This document shows, one piece after another, positions 32,603 through 41,558 of a DNA stretch of 64,000 bases. The notes below the pieces were generated by a model. It had not been told where the DNA came from, did no database searches, and was given only the letters and a program-made list of their open reading frames with translations. The stretch is from Isoetes taiwanensis (taxonomy: Eukaryota; Streptophyta; Lycopodiopsida; Isoetales; Isoetaceae), in NCBI GenBank assembly GCA_021234155.1, contig JAJEKV010000046.1, positions 10,291,168 through 10,355,167 of the forward strand, given 5' to 3'. The position numbers and the translations under genes were made by a program. The stretch's first letter is position 1; each line of letters opens with the position of its first letter.

Positions 32603-33415
32603 CTATGCAACATGGGAATTAGCTTCCTCCTCTTTAGATTTCTTCTTTTCCTTCTGTATGGCATAAACTGGGATGGAAGAGTGATGGTCATACTGTGCAT
32701 CAGTAGCATCGAGGTAAAAAGGGTCATGATTATGATGGGAAACATGATGTTTGTCAGGTAAGGTAGAGAGCATCTGAGTCAGGTCAGTGGTTTTGGCAAA
32801 AACTTTGTATATAGAATCAAAACCTTCAGCAGCTTGGATCTTGAGCAACTTCCTTTGGATATCTTGTCTTCTTTCCAAACCATTGATGAAAGCAGTAACT
32901 AAAAAAGGGGTTGGGATTGTGACTTGTGCTCTTTGGCACCTGCTCATAAATGTACTAAACCTTTCTTTGTACTGATTCACACTTTCTCCTGCATGTATAG
33001 AAAAACTTTGCAACTCATTAACCAAATCTTTTGGAGCAGCTAACTTACCAAACCTATCCAAGAACTTCTTGACGAGCTCATCCCATGAGGTGGTACCCAT
33101 TAACTTCTCATATATTAACCAAGCACCAGCTTCACTCTCTTCTTTGAAACATTTTTCAAACTTTGAAAGCTTGCACCGTTTTTTGAAACCATAATCCCTG
33201 TAATAATCTTCAAATATTCTCAAAAAGTTATTAGCACTCATACTGGAATCAAAAGTAGGCAAGGGAACAGGGACATTCAACTCAAATTGATATGGCATGT
33301 TTTGAAGCAGGCTAGTTGAGAAACTTGAAGGCAATGGCCTCTCTCTGCAATGATCTGGTGCATCAACATCTTCTAATGGTTCTTGCTCTGCTGGAAATTT
33401 TTGCTTTGGAGCCAT
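32603..33415 (-). CDS. Gag capsid protein (270 codons)
   Basis: The start ATG at 33415-33413 is chosen because MAPKQKFPA recurs as the start of the other gags and follows the primer-binding site by ~25 bp. The N-terminus has LEDVDAPDHCRERPLPSSFS. The capsid domain includes FLRIFEDYYRDYGFKKRCKL, LMGTTSWDELVKKFLDRFGK, GESVNQYKERFSTFMSRCQ and FLVTAFINGLERRQDIQRK, and a Lys/Glu-rich stretch (KEKKKSKEEEA) ends it. The TAG stop lies in frame with the knuckle region that follows. It is the most complete gag in the window and would form the virus-like particle. Confidence 0.9.
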   Translation of the reverse strand: MAPKQKFPAEQEPLEDVDAPDHCRERPLPSSFSTSLLQNMPYQFELNVPVPLPTFDSSMSANNFLRIFEDYYRDYGFKKRCKLSKFEKCFKEESEAGAWLIYEKLMGTTSWDELVKKFLDRFGKLAAPKDLVNELQSFSIHAGESVNQYKERFSTFMSRCQRAQVTIPTPFLVTAFINGLERRQDIQRKLLKIQAAEGFDSIYKVFAKTTDLTQMLSTLPDKHHVSHHNHDPFYLDATDAQYDHHSSIPVYAIQKEKKKSKEEEANSHVA

Positions 33416-33456
33416 GAGTTCTGAGATCCAGGAAGATCTCGGTAGAACCTCCAAGA
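33416..33456 (-). promoter_or_regulatory. Leader and putative primer-binding site of element A
   Basis: The minus strand after the LTR end CAACA is TCT then TGGAGGTTCTACCGAGATC (33453 downward). TGG at the start and a three-base gap from the LTR fit a tRNA primer-binding site. The identity of the tRNA is not recognised. Confidence 0.6.
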
Positions 33457-34706
33457 TGTTGACCCTCAACCTGGCTAGAGAGTCAAACACAATAAGACAA
33501 CTTGAATTTATGCTCAAGTTGGGGTTAAAACCTCCAGATCACTTAAGGTGATCAGTCTATACAAGAATTTTTTAGAGAAAAAGCTCAAATATCAAATACT
33601 CATACCTTTCCCAATTCAGGAATAAGAAGCCCTCACTCAAATCGATGTAGTTGGCATAGATGAATTGATTTCTGAGGTCAAATGATTGTGACTTGTATAG
33701 AAAAGTTATAAGCATGCAATGAAAAAGATCTTGACCAAGTCTGAGCTCTAATTTGTGAGATATTCGATCTCAAAGTTGAGTCAATTTTTGGTCAATACCA
33801 GTCAAAGCCTCAGACAGATCTCAGAATTTTGTAACTTGAGTTGCAAGGAGGATTTTTGAGAAATTCCAAAACTAAGGTGGGATGTAGGTTCCAAGGATGT
33901 GGGGCAGACAATCAAATCTTGTTTTGAATCACTAAAACTATTTTTTTGGCACTGTTTTGTGGATAACAGTCTAAAATCAAATCAGACAGAATGCAAAAAA
34001 TTATAACTTGAGTTTGGAGTGGTTTTTTCTCGAACTTTTTGTGCACTCATGTGCAAATATAACTAGAAATATGGGGCAACTAGTCATATGCAAGAAAAGA
34101 TTGTGAAATATCTTACTGTAAAAATGTTTTCATGGCAATAATACTAAAAGAATATGACAATCATATTTCTAAGCACTTGGCAGGCAATTTTCATTGATGT
34201 GAATGTAATACAAGATGGATATAGGTCATAAGATCATAAATCAATCATCAGAAGGTCTTAAAAGGTCATATAATAACATCATAGTAGGATAATCAGTCCA
34301 ATTTTCTCAAATCGAACTGTGGAATACTCAGATACTTAAAGAACGTCTTCAGATCATGCTCAGCATGTATCAATGTTGAGGTTTGATGCGTCTGGGCCTT
34401 CAAAAACTTCTGTCAATGTTTCCCCGGTATATAAGTTTAGATTTGATGATTCCGTCATCTTAGGACTTAAATTTAGGCTTAATGAGATGCTTATGAGCGG
34501 GAATCCAAGAATAGGTAGTTCTTACAGCTTAATAATCCAATTCCGGCGTGATTCGAGCAAGTTTCCAGGTTTAGGGTTGTTCAATAGTATTTTTCCAGAA
34601 ATCTCGCGATATGGTGGCCGTATTTTTTGGAGTATAAACTAGGAATATGCTGTATTTCGCAATTTTGAAAAGCTGGGCTATGGTTTAAAAGGTGCCCCAT
34701 AAAATA
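33457..34706 (-). repeat. 5' LTR of element A, truncated
   Basis: The 3' terminus is exact (plus strand TGTTGACCCTCAACC at 33457). About 1.25 kb aligns with 23020-24270 of the 3' LTR, then it breaks at ~34706 and changes into plus-strand RH coding sequence. The 5' ~670 bases, including TGTTGCCC, are absent, so the U3 promoter is lost. Confidence 0.85.
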
Positions 34707-35015
34707 GTTGGGAAAAGAGATTGGAAAAGAGTGCTGCTACTCTTATGTTCCTCATTGACAGACAAGGTCACATACTCTTGAAAAGTGCTGTCCAAGTTTA
34801 CATGAAACAAAATCCAATGGGATTGTTATTTGGTAAAGCTACTTCCAAACCAAAAATTCAAAGATGGGATTGTAAGTTATGAACCTTTGATATTTCCATT
34901 AAAGAACTACATCAGGTAAAAAGTCCTAGTCTTTATTTGTCCTACATTTTCTTTGACCATGAAGATGCAGTAGAGGTTGTTGACTTTGTGGATGCCTTAG
35001 CTTATTTGCAGGCAA
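34707..35015 (+). pseudogene. RH remnant at the start of the plus-strand element (element G)
   Basis: Starts at the EKSAATLMFLIDRQGH block, with VYMKQNPMGLLFG, KIQRWDCK and then a stop, DISIKELHQVKSPSLY and the acidic FFDHEDAVEVVDFVDAL segment. It lacks everything upstream in pol. The left end is the polarity-flip breakpoint. Confidence 0.85.
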
Positions 35016-36326
35016 ATGATGAAAAGCAGGTCCAACAGGATTGGCAGCAAGCAACCTATTAGGAACTTTCTACAATCCAAAGAGATGCCCTCAGGCCTAA
35101 CTTCGAGCCAGCAAAGGAGATTTAAAGAGAAATGTAGGCAGTTTAAAATGATTAATGATATTCTATGTAAAGTCAACAGGGATGGACTATTGCTGAGGTG
35201 TGTCAGTGAAGAAGAATCTGCTTTGATCATTAAAGAAATGCATGAAGGAGTATGTGGAGGCCATTTTGCTGGAGACACTACTGCCAAGAAAATTCTCAGG
35301 TCAGGATACTATTGGCCTACAGTTTTTAAAGATTGTTATACTGCTATAAAGTCTTGTCACAAGTGTCAGATATTTGGCAAAAGGATCCTCCTCCCAGCTG
35401 CATTGAATCCCATCATTTCTCCAGGACCCTTTCAAATATGGGGATTGGATTATATTGGTCCCATTAACCCTCCTTCTGCAGGACAACATCAGCATATTAT
35501 TGTAGCTACAGATTATTTTACTAAGTGGGCAGAAGCTATTCCTTTAAGACAGGCCAATGCCATTACAACTACAAAGTTCTTACACGAGTATATCTGTGCT
35601 CGGTTTGGTATCCCTTTACAATTGCACTCTGATAGAGGTACTCCCTTTGTGAATGAAGTTATTGCTAACTTGTTGACTATTCTTAAGGTCAAACATACTA
35701 AGAGTTCTTCCTATTACCCCCACGGTAATGGTCAAGCAGAAGCTACTAATAAAGTTTTGAAGGGTATTTTGCAGAAGACAGTGGATGATAACCAAAAGGA
35801 TTGGCACTTCAAATTGGTGGATGCTCTTTGGGCTTATAGGGTCACTACTAAAGCAGCAACCACTCACACACCCATCAACTTGGTTTATGGCATTGAAGCT
35901 GTGCTTCCAGTCAAGCTTGAGCTCCCATCTCTAAGGTTAGCTCACAAGCTATGTTTACCCTTTGAATATGCCTTGCAGGAAAGATTGGACACCCTTTTGC
36001 ATTTAGAAGAATACAGGATGGAGGCTGAGAATGCTAACCTGCTTAAAAAAGCCAAGGATTTAGCTGCTTTCAAAGCTGCTCATAAATTACAGGGGACTTT
36101 CAAGGCAGGAGAGCTAGTTCTAAAATGGAATAAGTCAAGGGAAGACTCAGCTAGTAAGTTTGAAAATCTTTGGGAAGGTCCCTATGAGGTGTTGGAACCT
36201 TCAGGCACCAACTCTTATTGGATGAAGGAACTAACTTCAGGGGTGCCACTTCCAAATCCCATCAATACTATCCACTTGAAGAGGTACTGGGATCAGCATA
36301 TATGTTTGTCCCTTTTTATGCTCTAA
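35016..36326 (+). CDS. Integrase (436-codon open frame)
   Basis: Zinc-binding residues His76, His83, Cys114 and Cys117; catalytic Asp145 (WGLDYIG), Asp206 (HSDRGTPFV) and Glu242 (GNGQAEATNK), with 35 residues between the last two (DDX35E). The C-terminal domain has GPYEVLEPSGTNSYW and HLKRYWDQHI, and there is no chromodomain. The first ~15 residues come from a shifted frame, so true integrase sequence starts near residue 15. It is the only uninterrupted integrase in the window. Its last third (from 35883) is the start of the first monomer of the tandem array. No promoter is in place, so expression is doubtful. Confidence 0.9.
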   Translation: MMKSRSNRIGSKQPIRNFLQSKEMPSGLTSSQQRRFKEKCRQFKMINDILCKVNRDGLLLRCVSEEESALIIKEMHEGVCGGHFAGDTTAKKILRSGYYWPTVFKDCYTAIKSCHKCQIFGKRILLPAALNPIISPGPFQIWGLDYIGPINPPSAGQHQHIIVATDYFTKWAEAIPLRQANAITTTKFLHEYICARFGIPLQLHSDRGTPFVNEVIANLLTILKVKHTKSSSYYPHGNGQAEATNKVLKGILQKTVDDNQKDWHFKLVDALWAYRVTTKAATTHTPINLVYGIEAVLPVKLELPSLRLAHKLCLPFEYALQERLDTLLHLEEYRMEAENANLLKKAKDLAAFKAAHKLQGTFKAGELVLKWNKSREDSASKFENLWEGPYEVLEPSGTNSYWMKELTSGVPLPNPINTIHLKRYWDQHICLSLFML

Positions 36327-37163
36327 AATTTAGATAAGTTATGATTAGAGTTAAGATTAGATAAGTTAGATTTCACTTTGCCTTTAGTTTCTAGATTAAT
36401 GTTTTTATTGAGTTCATGTTTGCAGCTAGCCAGAGTACTGAGGATATACTATCAAACAGTTCTAAGACAAGAATCTCTACTAATGATTTATCAAGTGTCA
36501 TATGCAGGGGCACCCTTCTTCCATCTACACCCATCTGCCTTACTGTGGTCCTACCCTCCATCTAGCCATCTATTCTTCTTTCCATTCCTTTAAACAACAC
36601 TCTGCAAATTCAGCTTCACCATCATAGCAGAGTTGCAAGGATTAAGATTAATTTGTTTATGTGTTTCCATGACAGGTGCACCCTTCATCCATCTATGTTC
36701 ATCTGTCATAAGTGGTCCTGCCATTCATTTCAGCCCTTTATTCTTGTTCTCATTCCCCAAAAGCACTCTGCACTTCACCTTCACCACCATAGCAGAGTTG
36801 CAACCTTTTTTCAGGGAAGGCTACACATTTTCTTGTTTTGGCGAAAATCATCACACTAGCACATTCATCTCATCTCCATACACTCCTCACACTTCATTCA
36901 TACCATCTCCTTATCATCCTCATACTTATTTTCATCCTTATCCACTCATCATACTCTATTCATACCATATTATCACCATATTCACACTCATTACACTCAC
37001 TTCATCTCATTACCACTACATCATCACCTCAATATTTGCACCCTACACTTCACCCCACCATGTTCTCATTTGCACACTCTGGTATAGTTTGAAGACCCCT
37101 CTATGCATTCCTTTCTTGCATTATATGGCTGAGGGGACTAGCCATTTTCTTGTTTTGGCGAGA
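36327..37163 (+). other. 3' noncoding region of element G (array monomer 1)
   Basis: ATTTTCTTGTTTTGGCGA occurs at 36827-36844 and again at 37144-37161, just before the LTR. Between them a tract of ~235 bases (36845-37080) is nearly free of G. No typical polypurine tract precedes the LTR. Overlapping open frames here (36378-37190) recur in every monomer but reflect composition and shared ancestry, not a recognised protein. Confidence 0.75.
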
Positions 37164-38652
37164 TGTTGCCCCCAAAGGGCAACATACTAATTGTTGGTTT
37201 ATGAATTGAAGTTAGGACAAGCCATTTTGGAAGATTAAGTCAAAAAGAGCTTGGTAGTCAACATTGATGTGAAGGTAAAAAAATATCTATCTTCAAGGTC
37301 AACACAAATATTCAAGGTCAGCTGCCATGGGAGGTACTTCATTTGAGGTCAAAGTTAGTCAAAGATATGCTTTATAAGATTCTGCGTTAAGAAGATTGGA
37401 AGATGCTTTTTTGAAGATTGGAAGTTAAAGTTTGGAAGACCCCATGGCACTTGGTTCCACCCCTTAGCCATTTTTATCCATCTCTATATTCATATCCTAT
37501 TCTTACCCCTTTGAAATTTTCCTATTTATTTTCCCCTTATTTCCTCTATACCTATATTCTCTTTTGCTCACCTTTGCATACCACACCATACTTTGCTTAA
37601 TCCTTTTTTTTCTCTAATGCACCTTATTCCCCCTATGAGATGTTCTTCCCATTGTCTTTCATATTTTTCACCTCATTTTCACTTTTTATGCCACACTCTT
37701 GCAATACCCCTAGCCTAACTTCTCGTTTGCAATTTTCTATACCCTTACGTCTCTCTTTCCATTGTGCCATAAGTGCCCATGTCACACGTGTGTCCCCATG
37801 GAATATTCCAACCATGATGCTTGAACCTAGCATGCCTCAAAGACATCAAGTTTTTCTACTAGCTTGTGAAGGTCTTCCCATTGCCCAAATGATCAAAATC
37901 CTTCAACTATTTTATGGGGAGCATCTTAAAACCATAGCCAAGATTTTCAAAATTGCAAAATACAAAGATATTCTAGGTTTATACCATGGAAAATACTGAC
38001 CACCGTGATCGCCGCAATTCTTCGAAAAAATACTGCTGTTCAAAATCTAAAATTGGAAATCGGCTTGAATCATGCCTGAATGGAATTCTTAAGCTTTAAA
38101 AACCATCTATTATTGGATTCCCGCTCTCAAGCATCACATTAAGCCTAAATTTAAGTCCTGAGATGCCGGAACCATCAAATCTAAACCTATATACTGGGGA
38201 ATCGTTGACAAAAAAATTTTGAAGGCTCAGACGCACTCAAATTCGACATTAACCGATCTTTGAGCATGATTTGAAGAATTCTTGAAGTCCCCGAGCATTC
38301 CTTGATTAGATTTGCAAAGATCTGATTGATATTATCTTCTAAAAATTATCTTATGACCTATGATGGATATTTTACAGTACTTGAAGCCCTGAAGCATCAT
38401 TATCTATTGTTATTGTGATTTAATTACCTTCATATCAATATAATTTGACTGCCAAGTTGACAAATCTGTTTCTGATAACTTTCTTAGCAATTTCTTGTCT
38501 CAAAATATTTTACAGTAAATTCTCGAGTGTCCAAAAGTATTATTGGCCTACTTGCCATCCATCCTTGAGTCATTTGAGAGCTAAAGGCTTTGAAAAAATA
38601 AAAAAATATCATACCTAGTTCAAGTTAGAAAAATCAACATTCTGTCATTGAA
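37164..38652 (+). repeat. Long LTR, first 1.49 kb (array monomer 1)
   Basis: It starts TGTTGCCCCCAAAGGGCAACA. It aligns with the other LTRs until the ...TTCAAGTTAGAAAAATCAAC region, where the array-specific end ATTCTGTCATTGAAG follows. The last ~0.35 kb of a complete LTR, with the 3' hairpins and CAACA end, are missing here and in all array monomers. Confidence 0.8.
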
Positions 38653-38656
38653 GTTT

Positions 38657-39068
38657 ATTGACATTAATAAATATAACCATTGGATCCAACACATTTAAAT
38701 TAAAATCCCCCTTAAACCCCCTTTGGTTTGGGTGCATATTCACACGGGGGGTGACTCCGGGCATCGAGAGCTGTCGGATTGGCATATTCGCCCCTTATTC
38801 CATAATCTACACCGTACGTAAAATTCCTCGCTTGTGGGGTATGCAAGTACAAGATTTGCTATCTTGTATAATAAGATTCGCAAAAATACTATAAGATTTC
38901 AACCTAATACTATATGGTGTTGATTTCAATGGAAGTCCAAAATACAATTATGAGGGCTCTCGCCCCTCGCCACCCCCCCGTGGTGAATATGCACCCAAAC
39001 CAAAGGGGGTTTAAGGGGATTTTAATTTAAATGTGTTGGATCCAATGGTTATATTTATTAATGTCAAT
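38657..39068. repeat. Foldback element / MITE-like hairpin (412 bp)
   Basis: Left arm 38657-38753 and right arm 38971-39068 are near-perfect reverse complements (one 1-2 base gap each near ATCCCC and TTCAC), starting ATTGACATTAATAAATATAA. A loop of ~217 bases lies between. It begins exactly where monomer 1 is broken. No protein is encoded and no clear target duplication is seen. The superfamily is not recognised. Confidence 0.85.
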
Positions 39069-40239
39069 GGTAGTTATGTGTTGGTTATTATACTAAAAAA
39101 ATTTTTTTGGCCCTTCGGCCATAAAAAAAAAAAGATGATTAGAATATAAAACACATTTAAAACATGTAGCAATATGTGTTATGTGTTTATGTTAATAATG
39201 TTAATTTATTATAATAGTGGAGTCTCCAAACTAAACATATTTGTAAATTATGCACTTGAACAATTATATTAAATTTGAGAATACACCATTTCATTGTGTC
39301 TAATAATAAACCAACTACACCCACAATAACCTCTCCAACTTGTTTGCTCATGAGAAACTTTTGTAGCTTGTTTCAAAGCAATAAATGTGTCAATGTCTTA
39401 TCTGATTGTCAACACAACAATAGCTTTCACATTCTAATAGAGTTAAAAAATTAAAAAGCCACGCAAATATTGGTTGAATTCACCGCCAAACAATGTGTGA
39501 ACAATGAAATAAAAAGAAATGAATAACAATATTAAGAGATCTCAAAAATGGTGAAACACACAAATCTTACCTTCAAATGACAATAGCATCGATCTAGGTC
39601 TCCACCATAGGTGCCTCCTTATGTTCTACAATTTCATACCACCATCCGTAATGTGGCAAAGGGCAACGAAGAATCGAACTTAAGGTTTTACCAAAGCACT
39701 TGCAAAAGTAATTGTGTGCAATAGCTTGCCATATGAAAACAAATTGCTTTGCCGCCAATCGTATTTTGACCACCTAAATTTCCTCAAATATGTTTGAGCT
39801 TGCTCTTGTGTTGCACAACCTGCAAAAGCTTCCGCTTCCTAACCTGGTTTGTTGCCGACTGCCATTTGCAGAAGACGATTTGCCACTTGAAGAGCTTGAA
39901 TCCCTGGCGTTGTGCATTTGATTAGGAGAATCATGGTGTGCATTTGATCAGGAGAAGCATAGGGCCTGTTTGAAAAGACCGATGATGATAGCGAAGAGCC
40001 GAGTCAAGTCCCGCTATTTAAACAAACAAACTTTTCTCAAGGCCCCAAGAATTGAAGATAAGCTCCCAAGAATTGAAGACAAATGTTTGCAATAACAAAG
40101 GTGGATTAGGCACCATTGCGCCAAGTCCAATGAAGCCTACTTTAGAATGGGCCATGTTGATTCACCTATGCAGGTCAAAGAATGTCATTCACACAATAAA
40201 TTCACACTGGGCACTTTGGATTCACACAATAAGATGTAC
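39069..40239. other. Single-copy part of the insertion, no gene recognised
   Basis: AT-rich DNA unlike the rest of the window. It holds a run of T/A around GGCCCTTCGGCC (39109-39130), a local duplication GTGCATTTGATTAGGAGAA / GTGCATTTGATCAGGAGAA (39917, 39941) and another CCCAAGAATTGAAGA (40045, 40067). No long open frame and no retrotransposon match. Confidence 0.5.
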
Positions 40240-40527
40240 TGTTCCTTAGTCGCCAAACCAGGTATTCCATTGACATGTAACCTCCGAAGATAGTTAACAA
40301 TCCGATGGGTCATTACGACGGGCAGCCATGACACGATCTCGCATTTGCAAAGGACGGGAGGGGAACTAAGGGAGCAACAACGAGAGAACAATGCCGGATT
40401 CGATACCTAAAAGATTTGAACAGGCCATTTGGAGGATCCCATGGATTTAAGGGGTGTTGGCCTTTCAGCCTATAACATGCCTGATTGGAAGAGGGATGCT
40501 TTAAGGAAGGTATCTACCTTTGGATTG
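40240..40527 (+). pseudogene. Exon remnant of a PRP22/DHX8-like DEAH-box splicing helicase
   Basis: Clean frame at ~40433-40524: DPMDLRGVGLSAYNMPDW, then KRDALRKVSTFG. Upstream, with small frame corrections, RYSIDM (~40260), NPDGSLRRAAMT (~40300-40330), a KERRELREQQQRTM-like run (~40350-40390) and DSIPKDLNRP (~40397-40425) follow in order. This is the segment just before the helicase core in PRP22/DHX8 proteins, as I know the family. About ten codons after EDPM are missing. TTTGGATTG then GTAATATATG at 40528 looks like an exon end and 5' splice site, so it came from genomic DNA, not mRNA. It is broken and lacks the helicase core. Confidence 0.75.
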
Positions 40528-41558
40528 GTAATATATGCTTCCTGGTAATATTTTAATGTTGCTTAAGCTTCCTAAGCTACCTTCAGGAATGGAGCCGAAG
40601 AGGCCTGTTCTGTGTAATTGAAGCGTGACCACATTAGATTATTATACAACACCAAGCACACGGGCCAGCTCCAACCGCTTCTGTGGATTTGTGTGGAATG
40701 CAGATTTTAGACTCGGGATCTCAAGCAGAGAGCTTAAATCAGGTTATAGAACGTTGGTTTCCATTTGAGAATCCTGATATTCGAGAGAAAAGAAGCCTAG
40801 TGCATATCGTGGATCGAAAATGATTCTTCCTTAGCGCTTAATCATGAGAAATGCACCAATTTCTAGATAAAAAAAAGCTCAAGAAACATTCCAAGAGGGA
40901 AATCAAGGCCATGCATTAATTACCTTTTGCTGTTGGAACTCCAAAGCGGCTCCATTCGCACCCTCTCAAAGCACAAAGAACAAACGGCCATTTGGTCTTG
41001 TAATACAAGGATCTAAGGACCATCGTTTGAATGGGTTAACCAAGGCTGCACTTTTTCTCTTCCATCTTCCAAAACAAATAAATCCTCGTTATTGCTTGTG
41101 TAAACCCGCTTACAAGAAGCTGAAAAATCGGGGCTTGGTTGTATTACGCGTTCATAAGAAGCATGAACCCTAAAACATTATTGCAAGAAGGCTGCATGCC
41201 CGCCTAAAGGAAAAATAGGGTGTTCGGGCACCTGTCTTTGGTGCGGCTCTTCCGAGACATCTTATGGATCTTTGAAAGAATCCAATAATTTCCCAACACA
41301 TAACCCTAAAATGGGTTGTCTCGAGGCTTGCATGTCGAGCAGAATATGATACTACAAGAAAATATATAATATATTAAGAAATATATGACATATGGGTCTA
41401 AACCATTGGAATTAGGCATCAAAATTAGTTTAAGCGTATGCGCACTCTAGATATACTAATCAGTATGCCTCATCAAATACATCCATGAAATCATATAAAA
41501 ACCTTAGGAAAAAACGTACAAAAATACAAAAGAAACCCCCTGTTATAATGCTACATAT
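40528..41558. other. Rest of the insertion; possible further captured fragments
   Basis: This begins with intron-like sequence after the PRP22 exon. A short open stretch near 40735-40825 (LNQVIERWFPFENPDIREKR and on) and another near 41024-41170 look coding-like but I do not recognise them. The right end joins integrase sequence TTGGCATTGAAG at 41559, restoring the array. Confidence 0.4.

Larger units (their letters stand above)
23020..34706 (-). mobile_element. Element A: Tat-like Ty3/gypsy element with internal duplication
   Basis: Minus-strand order: truncated 5' LTR (33457-34706), primer-binding site, gag, knuckles, a 330-bp inverted block, protease, aRH, RT, then a second knuckle-end/protease/aRH/RT set, then RH, integrase, 3' noncoding region and a complete 3' LTR (23020-24940). 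Its length is 11.7 kb, against about 8-9 kb without the duplication. Nonsense changes and the duplication make it non-autonomous. Sequence quality appears better here than in 1-20 kb or 42-64 kb, because CAG/CTG sites agree with the coding frames. Confidence 0.8.

Noticed and set aside
36633-37190. 185-codon open frame repeated in each monomer (His/Ser/Thr/Pro-rich)
   Set aside because: It spans the G-poor tract, which lacks stops in several frames at once. It recurs only because monomers are copies, and no domain is recognisable.
39105-39135. GGCCCTTCGGCC hairpin with T and A runs, terminator-like
   Set aside because: Rho-independent terminators do not apply to a plant nuclear locus, and no gene precedes it.
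41350-41364. TACTACAAGAAAATATA resembling a CACTA transposon end
   Set aside because: The first base is T instead of C, no matching inverted end was found and no transposase is visible.
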